Shown in pieces: positions 17,874 to 28,330 of a stretch of 64,000 nucleotides of DNA. The notes beneath the pieces are model-generated. The model was not told where the DNA came from and ran no database searches. It was given only the letters and a program-made list of their open reading frames with translations. The number at the start of each line of letters is the position of its first letter. Position 1 is the stretch's first letter. A program made the translations under genes and the position numbers. This DNA is from Calothrix brevissima NIES-22. GTDB lineage: Bacteria; Cyanobacteriota; Cyanobacteriia; Cyanobacteriales; Nostocaceae. The stretch is from positions 3,843,083 to 3,907,082 of the forward strand of contig NZ_AP018207.1 of assembly GCF_002367995.1 (NCBI RefSeq), in the 5' to 3' direction.

Positions 17874-19377
17874 CTGGAGTTTAGACTAAATGGGAGAGAT
17901 GAAAGAGAAAAAGGGGATGTCTGATTGAAGACAGTCCCCCTTTCGGCAGAAGCTAAGAGAGAATCACCTACTCTTATCTGCCAATATGAAACGTGCCAGA
18001 CTCGAAGAATTTCGTCAAGCCGCCTATACGCATCTAGGCAAAGCACATGATGCAACATTTGAACTAACAGATGCGATACTGTTGACCCGTAATGTCTACA
18101 GTCTGGCAGATTTATCTTTATCGCCAGTGTTTAGACGTAAATGGCCGAGTATCTATGAAGCGATACAAGATACCAAACCAGACCGTGAGAAATTAATGGA
18201 GTTATATATCAAGCAAATACCAACAGAAAAACGCATATTGTTGGCAGGAGACCATACAGCTTGGTCACGCCCAGATGCGGTGACACTCAAAGAACGGACA
18301 ATAGAACACAGTAGCACAGCGATCGCGGGAAATAAACCGATTACGATTGGGCAGGGATATAGTACTATAGCTTGGATACCAGAGGATTCAGGAAGTTGGG
18401 CACTACCGCTGAGGCATGAACGGATTACCAGTTGGGACAATCCGATTGAGAAAGCAGTTGAACAACTCAAAAAGGTATGTGAATCAATGTCTGTTCGACC
18501 AATTTCGCTTTGGGACAGTGAATATGGTTGTGCGCCTTTCGTATTAAAGACAGCTAGTATAAAAGCCGATATCTTAGTTAGACTGCGTTCAAATCTGTGT
18601 CTATGGGGCGCACCACCTGCTTACTCTGGCAAGGGTCGTCCTCGCAAGCATGGTGCTCAATTTAAACTCAATGAACCCTCAACCTGGGGCGAAGTGGCAT
18701 CTGTGCTGGAAGTAAATGACCCAAAATTGGGACGAGTTAAAGTCAGTCTGTGGGAAGATTTGCATTTTCGCAAAGCTGCTGCACGCCCAATGATGCTACT
18801 GAAGGTGGAACGTCTTGATCTTGATGGCAATTTGAGAGTATTAAGACCCTTGTGGTTGGCTTGGGTTGGGGAACAAATGCCACCATTGGATGAAGTTTGG
18901 CGATTGTACTTGCGCCGATTCACGATTGACCATTGGTATCGTTTTCTTAAGCAACGCTTACATTGGACAGTACCAAAATTCAGTACTCCAGAACAATGTG
19001 AACATTGGAGTGACTTAATGCCGTTAATCACTTGGGAGTTATGGTTAGCTTGTGATATCGTTGCTGATAATCCTCTTCCTTGGCAGAAGTCAATGGATAA
19101 ATTGACCCCAGGACGAGTTGCTCAAGCTATGGGTGGAGTTTTCGCCGCGATTGGTACTCCTACCTCTCCACCCAAACCTCGTGGAAAGTCCCTTGGGTGG
19201 ACACCAGGTAAAGTCCGTAACCGGAAAATACGATATCCAATTGTTAAAAAGACTGCTTCTAAACCACGCAAAGAGGAACAAAAATCTGCTTAATCTCAAA
19301 TATCTTCATTCTTGAAGGTTGTGTTTTATTAACTCAGCACTGCTGGGTCATTTGTTGCTGTCTAGTCTAAACTCAAA
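17874..19377 (+). mobile_element. Insertion sequence, 1504 bp, copy 1
   Basis: The element is bounded by a 12-base perfect terminal inverted repeat, GAGTTTAGACTA at 17877 and TAGTCTAAACTC ending at 19374, with three extra end bases on each side (CTG left, AAA right). It is flanked by a 6-base GTATTA duplication. It carries one transposase gene and a leader of about 110 bases. A second copy lies at 56396-57899 in the same orientation, offset by exactly 38522 bases, with an identical encoded protein. I place it with IS4/IS701-like DDE elements but cannot name the family with certainty. Confidence 0.93.
17986..19293 (+). CDS. DDE transposase of insertion sequence, copy 1
   Basis: A 435-residue transposase. 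Likely catalytic residues are Asp in LLAGDHTAWSRP (about residue 89), Asp in SLWDSEYG (about 178) and an acidic residue in YLRRFTIDHWYRFLK. That last segment fits the IS4-type Y-(2)-R-(3)-E-(6)-K signature except that Glu is Asp. Basic clusters GKGRPRKHG and TPGKVRNRKIRYPIVKK at the C-terminus could bind DNA. The start at 17986 lies 110 bases inside the element. The gene is full length with no frameshift, so it may be active. It belongs to a transposase family frequent in cyanobacteria. Confidence 0.9.
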   Translation: MKRARLEEFRQAAYTHLGKAHDATFELTDAILLTRNVYSLADLSLSPVFRRKWPSIYEAIQDTKPDREKLMELYIKQIPTEKRILLAGDHTAWSRPDAVTLKERTIEHSSTAIAGNKPITIGQGYSTIAWIPEDSGSWALPLRHERITSWDNPIEKAVEQLKKVCESMSVRPISLWDSEYGCAPFVLKTASIKADILVRLRSNLCLWGAPPAYSGKGRPRKHGAQFKLNEPSTWGEVASVLEVNDPKLGRVKVSLWEDLHFRKAAARPMMLLKVERLDLDGNLRVLRPLWLAWVGEQMPPLDEVWRLYLRRFTIDHWYRFLKQRLHWTVPKFSTPEQCEHWSDLMPLITWELWLACDIVADNPLPWQKSMDKLTPGRVAQAMGGVFAAIGTPTSPPKPRGKSLGWTPGKVRNRKIRYPIVKKTASKPRKEEQKSA

Positions 19378-19383
19378 GTATTA

Positions 19384-21333
19384 GGTAGTGGCGGATTTGG
19401 CAAAACTTATTTAGCAGAAGATGTAGAAAAGTTTAATGAACTATGTGTAATTAAGCAATTTGCTCCCCAAATACAAGGTGCTGGTGCGATACAAAAAGCA
19501 ACGGAGTTATTTGAGCAAGAAGCAAGGCGACTGCAATTTTTAGGAGAACATCCTCAAATTCCTACACTGTTAGCATATTTTGAGCAAGATAATCGATTGT
19601 ATTTAGTGCAGCAGTTTATTGATGGAGATAATTTATTTGAGGAATTACGACAACAGGGTAATTTTAACGAGCAAAAGATTTGGCATTTACTGCTCAATTT
19701 ATTAACTATTCTGCAAACGGTTCACGAGCGAAAGGTAATTCATCGAGATATTAAGCCACCGAATATTCTCCGGCGTAAATTACCTTCTAAAAATCATGGT
19801 GATATTGTACTCATTGATTTTGGCGCATCAAAACAATTGAGTGAAACGGTAATTACTCAACCAGGCACAACTATCGGCTCGTTTGGTTATGCGCCTCCAG
19901 AACAAATGCAAGATGGACAAGTATATCCAGCTAGCGATTTATATAGTTTAGGTACTACTTGCTTTCATTTATTAACTGGTGTTGCACCTTGGGAATTATG
20001 GAAGCAACAAGGATATGCTTGGGTTGCTAATTGGCGACAGCATTTATCGCTACCCATTAGTCACAAATTAGCGATGATTTTGGATAAGTTGCTGCAACTG
20101 AATTATCAGAAACGTTATCAATCAGCGAGGGAAGTTTTACAAGATATTAATGATGTTGAATCTCATTCACAAATTCCACCTACAGTTGCTTATCACCAGT
20201 CAGCTTCACCGCCATCACCAGAATTAGTACCGACGGTAAATTATCAAATTCCATCATCAAATTCATCAACAGAATTACCAACAAAATTAGACTATCAACC
20301 TCCGCCATCAACAGTAGTAGACTTAGCAAAATCAAAACAGCAATTAAAATTACCTTTGCTGATAAGTGGTGCTATCTTACTGCTGGGTTTGGGAGGATAT
20401 GGTGTTTGGCAATTAAGTCAACCGATTGTAAATAAAGGAATTGAGGCGGAAAAATTAGCATTAGCTAATACCTTGGATGCTCATGATGGCGCAGTTAATT
20501 CCTTAGCAATTACTGCTGATGGACAAACTTTAATTAGTGGAGGGGCAGATAATAAAATTAAAATTTGGAATTTAGCATCTGGAGATTTAAAAACTACTCT
20601 TAGCAAAAATTTAGACGCGATTACTTCTGTTGCTATTAGCCCTAATGGAAAAACTTTATTTAGTGGCAGTAAAGATGGTAGTATTCAGATTTGGAATTTA
20701 CCAGAGGGAACATTAAAAACTACTCTACCAAAGAGTAAAGATGCAGTAAGTTATGTTGCTATTACACCAGACGGAGAAACTTTAGTTAGTGGCGGAGGTA
20801 ATACAATTCAGGTTTGGGATCTGCAAACTGGAAAGCTAAAAAATACCCTCACTGGACATACAAAAGCAGTGATGGCTGTAGCTATTAGCTCTGATGGGCA
20901 AACTTTAGCTAGTGGTAGCGCTGATAATACTATCAAGATTTGGAATCTAGAAACTGGACAATTAAAAAATACTCTCACGGGACATAAAGAATCAGTAATG
21001 AGTGTGGCAATTAGCCCTAATGATGAAACTTTAGTTAGTGGTAGTTTAGATGATACGATTAAAATTTGGAATTTAAAAACTGGTAAATTAACTAATACGC
21101 TTACCGGGCATTTTTATCCAGTTAGTACTTTAGCAATTAGTGCAAATAGTGAGACTTTAGTGAGTGGTAGCTGGGACGATCGCATTAAAATTTGGAATCT
21201 CAAAACTGGAACCATTAAAAATACTCTAACTGGGCATATAAGTGCAGTAAATAGTGTAGTAATTAGCCCAGATGGACAGAGTGTCATTAGTGGTAGTAGT
21301 GACAGGACGATTAAAATTTGGCGATCGCCTTAG
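19384..21333 (+). pseudogene. 3' fragment of Ser/Thr protein kinase with WD40 propeller
   Basis: 649 codons continue the kinase broken at 17873. Kinase parts: GSGGFGKTY loop, CVIKQF (Lys), HRDIKPPNIL (catalytic loop), LIDFGASKQ (DFG), YAPPEQ. A transmembrane segment (LLISGAILLLGLGGYGVW, about residue 255 of the fragment) follows a Pro/Ser linker. The end is a seven-blade WD40 propeller (units ending in IKIWNL). The protein should phosphorylate Ser/Thr in response to a signal read by the propeller. Without the N-terminal part, translation could begin only inside the kinase, for example at the TTG at 19597, which would lack the nucleotide loop. Probably inactive. Confidence 0.9.
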
Positions 21334-21870
21334 GGAAGGGGACAAGGAGGACAAGGGGGACAAGGAGGACAAGGAGGACAAGGAGGACAAGGGGGATTAT
21401 AATACCCCATGCCCGATGCCCAATGCCCAATGCCCAATGCCCAAAAACCTACCTTTAGATAGATGTACTAAATTTATAAGTAGTTATCAAAAGCAAAGGA
21501 GACAATTGCTGGCCTGGGAAATTTACTGGTAGCGATCGCCTTTTTCGCTCTAGTGCCAAGACAAGGTGAATTCCCCAGCATCTACCGAGTCTCTGAGAAA
21601 TATAGGTAACTCTTAACTATTAATAAATATATATTGCTGTCCCCAGTTAATGCTTTATATTTACCCAAAGGTGGCGCAAGCAGCTACCGATATCCAAAAT
21701 GAGGAGGCAGCATCGTACCACCCCTGTAACTGATGCATATCCTCACTCCCAGGTGTCAGTGTAAGGATAAGTTGATATTAAAACAAAGAATTTTTGCTGA
21801 ATTGTAACGGATAAAGACTACACTTAAAAGTCTTGTGCAGCAAAACCTGTAGCTTTAACTTAAAGTAATC
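21334..21870. other. Spacer between kinase remnant and serA
   Basis: It holds a 9-bp GGACAAGGA-type array (21339-21391), an ATGCCCA tandem repeat (about 21408-21443), and then about 400 bases with no supported gene. The final 200 bases should contain the serA promoter; I could not place it confidently. Confidence 0.55.
21339..21391. repeat. 9-bp tandem repeat, GGGGACAAG/GGAGGACAA type
   Basis: About six units of the G-rich 9-base motif also found at 4976, 14780 and 46117. Confidence 0.85.
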
Positions 21871-23451
21871 ATGTCCAAGGTTCTTGTCTCCGATCCTATT
21901 GACCAAGCTGGAATTGACATTCTCTCGCAAGTTGCTACTGTTGATGTCAAAACAGGTTTAAAACCAGCAGAACTGATAGAAATTATTGGTGAGTATGACG
22001 CGCTGATGATTCGTTCGGGTACGCGCGTTACTCAAGAAATTATTGAAGCCGGTACGCAGTTAAAAATAATTGGGCGTGCTGGTGTGGGTGTGGATAACGT
22101 GGATGTCCCCGCAGCCACGCGCCACGGGATTGTAGTAGTCAATTCTCCTGAAGGTAACACGATCGCGGCTGCCGAACATGCGATCGCCATGATGTTATCT
22201 TTATCTCGCCATATCCCCGACGCCAATGTGTCGGTGAAAAAAGGTGAGTGGGATCGCAAAACTTTTGTCGGCGCAGAAGTTTACAAAAAAACCCTGGGGA
22301 TTGTGGGGTTAGGTAAAATTGGTTCCCATGTGGCGGCTGTTGCTAAGGCAATGGGGATGAAGCTATTAGGTTTCGATCCCTTTATCTCCACAGAACGGGC
22401 TGAACAAATTGGCTGTCAATTAGTCGATTTAGATTTGCTGATTCAGCAAGCTGACTATATCACCTTACATATCCCCAAGACCTCGGAAACAGCGCATTTA
22501 ATCAATGCCACAACTTTGGCAAAGATGAAACCAACTGCCCGGATTATTAACTGCGCTCGTGGTGGCATCATTGATGAAGCGGCTTTAGCTGAAGCGATTA
22601 AGCAAGGGACAATTGCTGGTGCGGCTTTAGATGTGTTTGAGTCTGAACCTCTAGGCGAGTCAGAATTGCGATCGCTTGGTAAAAATGTCCTCCTCACTCC
22701 CCACTTAGGCGCATCCACAGCCGAAGCCCAGGTGAATGTCGCCATAGACGTAGCTGAACAAATTCGCGATGTGCTTTTAGGACTTCCCGCACGTTCCGCC
22801 GTCAACATTCCCGGACTCAGCCCCGATGTGTTGGAAGAACTCAAACCCTACATGGAATTGGCAGAAACTTTAGGCAAACTCGTCGGACAATTAGCTGGCG
22901 GTCGAGTAGAATTACTGAATGTCAGATTGCAAGGCGAACTAGCAACTAATAAGAGTCAGCCTTTAGTAGTTGCTTCCCTCAAAGGACTGCTTTACCAAGC
23001 ATTGCGGGAACGGGTAAATTACGTCAATGCCAACATTGAAGCCAAAGAACGGGGAATTCGCGTGATTGAAACCAGAGATGCTTCTGTACGCGACTACGCA
23101 GGTTCCTTGCGGTTAGAAGCTACAGGTACTTTGGGAACTCATTCTGTCACCGGCGCGTTGTTAGGCGAGAAAGAAATTCACCTAACTGACGTTGATGGTT
23201 TTCCGATTAACGTTCCCCCCAGCAAATATATGCTGTTTACCCTGCACCGCGATATGCCAGGGATCATCGGTAAACTCGGTTCCTTACTAGGCAGTTTTAA
23301 TGTCAATATTGCCAGTATGCAGGTAGGGCGGAAAATTGTTCGCGGTGATGCAGTTATGGCTCTCAGCATCGACGATCCCTTACCTGATGGCATTTTGGCA
23401 GAAATTACCAAAGTGCCTGGTATTCGGGACGCATACACGGTAACCCTGTAA
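21871..23451 (+). CDS. serA: D-3-phosphoglycerate dehydrogenase
   Basis: A 526-residue long-form enzyme that oxidises 3-phosphoglycerate to 3-phosphohydroxypyruvate, the first step of serine synthesis. The catalytic half has IGRAGVGVDNVD, the NAD motif GLGKIGSHVA, NCARGGIIDEAAL (Arg), the acidic residue in ALDVFESEPL and LLTPHLGAST (His). Residues about 320-450 form the intervening substrate-binding domain, and the last 75 residues are an ACT domain (LFTLHRDMPGIIGKLGSLLG) for serine or effector binding. Length is that of the type found in cyanobacteria and plants. prmA follows 72 bases later. Confidence 0.98.
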   Translation: MSKVLVSDPIDQAGIDILSQVATVDVKTGLKPAELIEIIGEYDALMIRSGTRVTQEIIEAGTQLKIIGRAGVGVDNVDVPAATRHGIVVVNSPEGNTIAAAEHAIAMMLSLSRHIPDANVSVKKGEWDRKTFVGAEVYKKTLGIVGLGKIGSHVAAVAKAMGMKLLGFDPFISTERAEQIGCQLVDLDLLIQQADYITLHIPKTSETAHLINATTLAKMKPTARIINCARGGIIDEAALAEAIKQGTIAGAALDVFESEPLGESELRSLGKNVLLTPHLGASTAEAQVNVAIDVAEQIRDVLLGLPARSAVNIPGLSPDVLEELKPYMELAETLGKLVGQLAGGRVELLNVRLQGELATNKSQPLVVASLKGLLYQALRERVNYVNANIEAKERGIRVIETRDASVRDYAGSLRLEATGTLGTHSVTGALLGEKEIHLTDVDGFPINVPPSKYMLFTLHRDMPGIIGKLGSLLGSFNVNIASMQVGRKIVRGDAVMALSIDDPLPDGILAEITKVPGIRDAYTVTL

Positions 23452-23523
23452 ATAGCATGAAGGATGAGGGATGAAGGCTGAAGTAATTTCATCTTTTATC
23501 CTTCACAATTCATCCTTGAAAAT

Positions 23524-24444
23524 ATGGCAAAAACCTGGTGGGAATTACAGATTTTATGTGAACCAGACTTAGAAGATTCAATCTTTTGGCGTCTGGAAAA
23601 TTTTGGCTGTCGCGGTACGGCAGTGGAAAATAAAGGTAATGCCTCTTTAGTCAGGGCTTATTTACCGGAATTTCAAGCACATTTGTTAGATTTAGCGGCG
23701 CTATCGCTGTGGCTGCGTCAAGATGCTTTGTGTGTTGGGTTAACCGCACCTGCTTTAAATTGGCAGATCATTAATGAGGAAGATTGGGGTACTAGCTGGA
23801 AGCAATATTGGCAACCGGAGAAAATAGGCGATCGCTTTTTAATCAATCCCGCCTGGCTACCATTACCAGAAAGTACCGATCGCCTCGTGATTCGCCTCGA
23901 TCCCGGAGTAGCATTTGGTACAGGCAATCACGCTACAACTCAACTTTGTTTAGAATCGCTAGAAATGCGGATGAGTGAATTACCAAGGTCTTTCACTCGT
24001 GTATCTACTAAAAAAGAACCAGTAGTAATTGCGGATATAGGATGTGGTTCTGGTATCCTTTCTATTGGGGCAGTCCTATTAGGTGCAGAAAAAGTCTATG
24101 CTGTAGATACTGACCCCTTAGCAGTGCAATCTACCTTCAGCAATCGCGCACTCAACGACGTTAGCCCAGAACGCTTAGTACCAGCAGAAGGCAGTGTAGA
24201 CATATTACAAAAACTCATCGCTCAACCACTAGATGGGATTGTCTGCAATATTTTGGCTGATGTCATTATCGAATTACTACCCGAAATGAGTGCGATCGTC
24301 AAACCCACTACTTGGGCTGTCTTTAGCGGTATTCTCCTGGAGCAATCAAAAGCTGTAGCTGATGCCTTAGAAGATAATGGCTGGATTGTTGCTACCTTGT
24401 GGAAAAAGAAAGAGTGGTGTTGTTTGAACGTCCGCCGTTCTTGA
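23524..24444 (+). CDS. prmA: Ribosomal protein L11 methyltransferase
   Basis: A 306-residue SAM-dependent enzyme that trimethylates ribosomal protein L11. It starts [18 protein letters not shown] (small N-terminal L11-recognition domain) and carries [20 protein letters not shown], motif [31 protein letters not shown] and [12 protein letters not shown], all diagnostic of PrmA. It follows serA after a spacer with a short inverted repeat (GAAGGATGAG-like/TCATCCTT), so cotranscription is possible. A clear terminator lies 35 bases beyond its stop. Confidence 0.96.
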   Translation: MAKTWWELQILCEPDLEDSIFWRLENFGCRGTAVENKGNASLVRAYLPEFQAHLLDLAALSLWLRQDALCVGLTAPALNWQIINEEDWGTSWKQYWQPEKIGDRFLINPAWLPLPESTDRLVIRLDPGVAFGTGNHATTQLCLESLEMRMSELPRSFTRVSTKKEPVVIADIGCGSGILSIGAVLLGAEKVYAVDTDPLAVQSTFSNRALNDVSPERLVPAEGSVDILQKLIAQPLDGIVCNILADVIIELLPEMSAIVKPTTWAVFSGILLEQSKAVADALEDNGWIVATLWKKKEWCCLNVRRS

Positions 24445-24478
24445 ACTACCCAGCCTGATGATTTTGCTAATTGGCGTT

Positions 24479-24508
24479 AGCCTACCTTTTGGGTAGGCTG
24501 CTGTTTTT
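24479..24508 (+). terminator. Rho-independent terminator after prmA
   Basis: Stem AGCCTACC (24479-24486), loop TTTTG, stem GGTAGGCT (24492-24499), then GCTG and TTTTT. It lies between the convergent prmA and thioredoxin genes. Confidence 0.85.
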
Positions 24509-24519
24509 GATCCCAAATC

Positions 24520-24837
24520 TTAAAGAATCTTTTGGAGATGTTGTACTAACTGAGGTGCTTGCATCACGCCTTCAATTCTATCTACTGGTTGACCTTGCTT
24601 AAACAGTACCAAAGTTGGGAGAGCGTAAATTTGATACTGAGTAGCTATTTCTTCATATTTTTCTGTATCTATTTTCACAATACGTAATTTATCTTTAAGT
24701 TGGGCATTAACTTGCTCTAAAATTGGCACCATCATTTGACAAGGGCCGCACCATGAAGCATAAAAATCTACCAACACAGGTACATCAGAACCAGACAACA
24801 TCTCTTCAAAGCTGTTGAATTGTTTTTTAGTAGCCAT
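24520..24837 (-). CDS. Thioredoxin
   Basis: A 105-residue thioredoxin that reduces disulfides in target proteins. The active site FYASWCGPCQMM and the cis-Pro in IYALPTLVLFKQGQ are intact. I choose the start MATKKQFNSFEEML at 24837; an upstream ATG at 24912 would add 25 residues with no thioredoxin character. It is alone on the minus strand. Which of the several cyanobacterial thioredoxin types it represents cannot be fixed from sequence alone. The upstream region contains a GTCAAGA heptamer array. Confidence 0.93.
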   Translation of the reverse strand: MATKKQFNSFEEMLSGSDVPVLVDFYASWCGPCQMMVPILEQVNAQLKDKLRIVKIDTEKYEEIATQYQIYALPTLVLFKQGQPVDRIEGVMQAPQLVQHLQKIL

Positions 24838-24900
24838 ATGACACACCGATTTTGTCTTGATTGATTTAATAGTAATGCTTGGTTGAGAAAATGGGACTAA

Positions 24901-24934
24901 GTCAAGAGTCAAGAGTCAAGAGTCAATGGTCAAG
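24901..24934. repeat. 7-bp tandem repeat, GTCAAGA type
   Basis: Three perfect GTCAAGA units followed by variant units, located between the divergent thioredoxin and sqdB genes. Confidence 0.85.
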
Positions 24935-24963
24935 TCTTGAAAACACACCCTATTCCCTAATGA

Positions 24964-26196
<1,233 letters not shown>

Positions 26197-26207
26197 CCCG
26201 AATTAGT

Positions 26208-26347
26208 TGGTAATTTCTAATTCATAATTCATAGTGATGATGATTGAGCGGGTGCTACTCACTTACATCCTGTCCATTTTGAAAAAACCATATCTCTCAA
26301 AATAGACAGCGTTCAATTACAAATTATGAATTACGAATTAGTAATTA
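26208..26347. repeat. Inverted-repeat element, possible small MITE-like sequence
   Basis: The arms AATTTCTAATTCATAATTCAT (left) and the reverse complement of ATGAATTACGAATTAGTAATT (right) match with three mismatches. An inner inverted repeat (GTCCATTTTGA...TCAAAATAGAC) lies inside. The element fills the gap between sqdB and the DUF4291 gene and ends three bases before its start codon. Confidence 0.65.
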
Positions 26348-26350
26348 TTT

Positions 26351-26995
26351 ATGCGACTGATAACAGAACCTTATTTAAATCAAGTTAGTCGCTGGCCACA
26401 AACTGGTCGTCACATTCTCGCCCAATATGACGACCAGTCAATTGTTGTGTATCAAGCATATCGTCCAGCTATTGGTCACTTCGCCGCCAAACATGGTTAT
26501 TTTGGCGGCGATTTTAGTTTTGAGCGTATGAGTTGGATCAAGCCAAATTTTTTGTGGATGATGTATCGTTCCGGATGGGGTATAAAAACTGAGCAAGAAG
26601 TAGTATTAGCTATTTGGATTCATCGTTGGGCTTTTGACGAAATGTTATTACAGGCAGTACATTCTACTTTTATCCCAGAAATATATCTCAGTGAAAATGC
26701 TTGGAAGTTGCAGTTAAAAGAATCACAAGTAAGATTACAATGGGACCCAGACCATCACCCATCAGGGGCCAAATTGCAACGACGGGCTATCCAGTTAGGT
26801 TTGCGAAAAGAAATGCTGGCTAATTATGCCAAAGATTGGATTTTGCAGATTGAAAATATTTCCGATTTTGTGCAACAACAACGGCAAAACATTAATTCTG
26901 ACTGTGCACAATTGATTACACCACACGAGACAGTTTACCCTGTGATTGAGCAACAAATGCAAAACAAGCTGGGATTATCTGCCTGGACTGAATAG
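26351..26995 (+). CDS. DUF4291-family protein
   Basis: A 214-residue protein of the DUF4291 family, whose reaction is unknown. Recognisable segments are HILAQYDDQSIVVYQAYRP, RMSWIKPNFLWMMYRSGW, VLAIWIHRWAFDEML, VRLQWDPDHHPSGAKLQRRAIQLGLR and the His/Asp-rich DPDHHP. No signal peptide or membrane segment is seen. Its stop lies 6 bases before sqdX, so the two are probably cotranscribed. That placement suggests a link with lipid or sugar metabolism, but it could be incidental. Confidence 0.85.
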   Translation: MRLITEPYLNQVSRWPQTGRHILAQYDDQSIVVYQAYRPAIGHFAAKHGYFGGDFSFERMSWIKPNFLWMMYRSGWGIKTEQEVVLAIWIHRWAFDEMLLQAVHSTFIPEIYLSENAWKLQLKESQVRLQWDPDHHPSGAKLQRRAIQLGLRKEMLANYAKDWILQIENISDFVQQQRQNINSDCAQLITPHETVYPVIEQQMQNKLGLSAWTE

Positions 26996-27001
26996 TTTTT
27001 T

Positions 27002-28138
27002 ATGAAAATAGCCCTATTCACCGAAACCTTTTTGCCCAAGGTAGACGGTATTGTAACGCGCTTGCGTCACACCGTTGACCATCTACAACGTCATGGAAAT
27101 CAAGTCTTAGTAATTGCCCCCGAAGGCGGAATTACAGAACATAAAGGAGCTAAAGTTTACGGCGTTAGTGGCTTTCCCTTGCCATTATATCCAGAGTTAA
27201 AAATGGCGCTACCGCGACCAGCCATAGGGCACGCCTTAGAAGAGTTTCAACCAGATATTATTCATGTCGTTAATCCGGCGGTTTTGGGATTAGCTGGAAT
27301 ATTTTATAGCAAAGTCCTGAAGATTCCTTTAGTCGCGTCTTACCATACCCATTTACCGCAATATCTCCAGCATTACGGCTTAGGAATGTTAGAGGGTTTG
27401 CTGTGGGAATTACTCAAAGGCGCACACAATCAAGCTGAGTTAAATCTCTGTACTTCCACGGCGATGGTGGAAGAATTAAGCGCACATGGAATTGAACGGG
27501 TAGATTTGTGGCAACGAGGCGTAGATACAGAATTATTTCATCCCGATTTAGCTAGTGACGAAATGCGATCGCGTCTTTCACAAAATCATCCCGAAAGCCC
27601 ACTATTATTATATGTCGGTCGCTTATCTGCCGAAAAAGAAATTGAGCGGATCAAACCCATTCTCGAAGCAATTCCCCAAGCGCGGTTAGCATTAGTCGGA
27701 GATGGCCCCCACCGCCCATCCCTAGAAAAACACTTTGCAGGTACTAATACAAATTTTGTTGGTTATCTCATGGGGCGAGAATTAGGTTCAGCCTTTGCTA
27801 GTGCTGATGCCTTTATCTTTCCATCTCGGACTGAGACATTAGGATTAGTCTTACTAGAAGCCATGGCCGCAGGTTGTCCTGTAGTTGCTGCCCGTTCAGG
27901 TGGAATTCCTGATATTGTTACAGACGGGGTTAATGGCTATCTATTTGAGCCAACAGCAGATATTCAAGGTGCAATTACCGCTACTGTTCGCCTATTACAG
28001 GAGAAACAAGAACGTGATTCAATCCGTCAAAATGCTCGTCAAGAAGCTGAAAGGTGGGGATGGGCAAATGCCACACGCCAATTACAAGATTACTATCAAA
28101 AAATAATTTTTTCGCAAAAGTTGACAAAAGTAGTCTAA
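27002..28138 (+). CDS. sqdX: Sulfoquinovosyltransferase (sulfolipid synthase)
   Basis: A 378-residue GT4 glycosyltransferase that moves sulfoquinovose from UDP to diacylglycerol, the last step of SQDG synthesis at the thylakoid membrane. It starts MKIALFTETFLPKVDGIVTRL, then has PDIIHVVNPAVLG, SYHTHLPQYLQHYGL, LWQRGVDTELFHP, LLYVGRLSAEKEIE, FIFPSRTETLGLVLLEAMAAG (nucleotide-sugar Glu) and GVNGYLFEP. Identity is supported by sqdB 800 bases upstream. The ribosome entry site is short because the preceding gene ends 6 bases before the start. Confidence 0.95.
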   Translation: MKIALFTETFLPKVDGIVTRLRHTVDHLQRHGNQVLVIAPEGGITEHKGAKVYGVSGFPLPLYPELKMALPRPAIGHALEEFQPDIIHVVNPAVLGLAGIFYSKVLKIPLVASYHTHLPQYLQHYGLGMLEGLLWELLKGAHNQAELNLCTSTAMVEELSAHGIERVDLWQRGVDTELFHPDLASDEMRSRLSQNHPESPLLLYVGRLSAEKEIERIKPILEAIPQARLALVGDGPHRPSLEKHFAGTNTNFVGYLMGRELGSAFASADAFIFPSRTETLGLVLLEAMAAGCPVVAARSGGIPDIVTDGVNGYLFEPTADIQGAITATVRLLQEKQERDSIRQNARQEAERWGWANATRQLQDYYQKIIFSQKLTKVV

Positions 28139-28197
28139 ATAGCCATTATTAGCTGCGTACACTAGGACGTAGGAATGGGACATTGGGCATTGGGCAG

Positions 28198-28217
28198 AGA
28201 CGCGATTCATCGCGTCT
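28198..28217. repeat. Interspersed palindrome AGACGCGAT-N2-ATCGCGTCT (copy 3)
   Basis: Third copy of the family, inverted relative to copies 1 and 2 (CTGTAC follows instead of TGTAC preceding). Next to it, 28226-28310 is made of reversed 9-bp and CCCCTAGCC-type repeats. Confidence 0.85.
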
Positions 28218-28330
28218 GTACAATTGTCTCCCTTGTCCCCCTTGTCCTCCTTGTCCCCTAGCCCCTAGCCCCTAATCCCTAATCCCTAGCCCCTAGCCCC
28301 TGTTCCCTCATACCTCGTCTAAGAATCTCC

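Noticed and set aside
24837-24912. Longer N-terminus for the thioredoxin
   Set aside because: The extra 25 residues have no thioredoxin character and the inner Met fits the usual length of the family.
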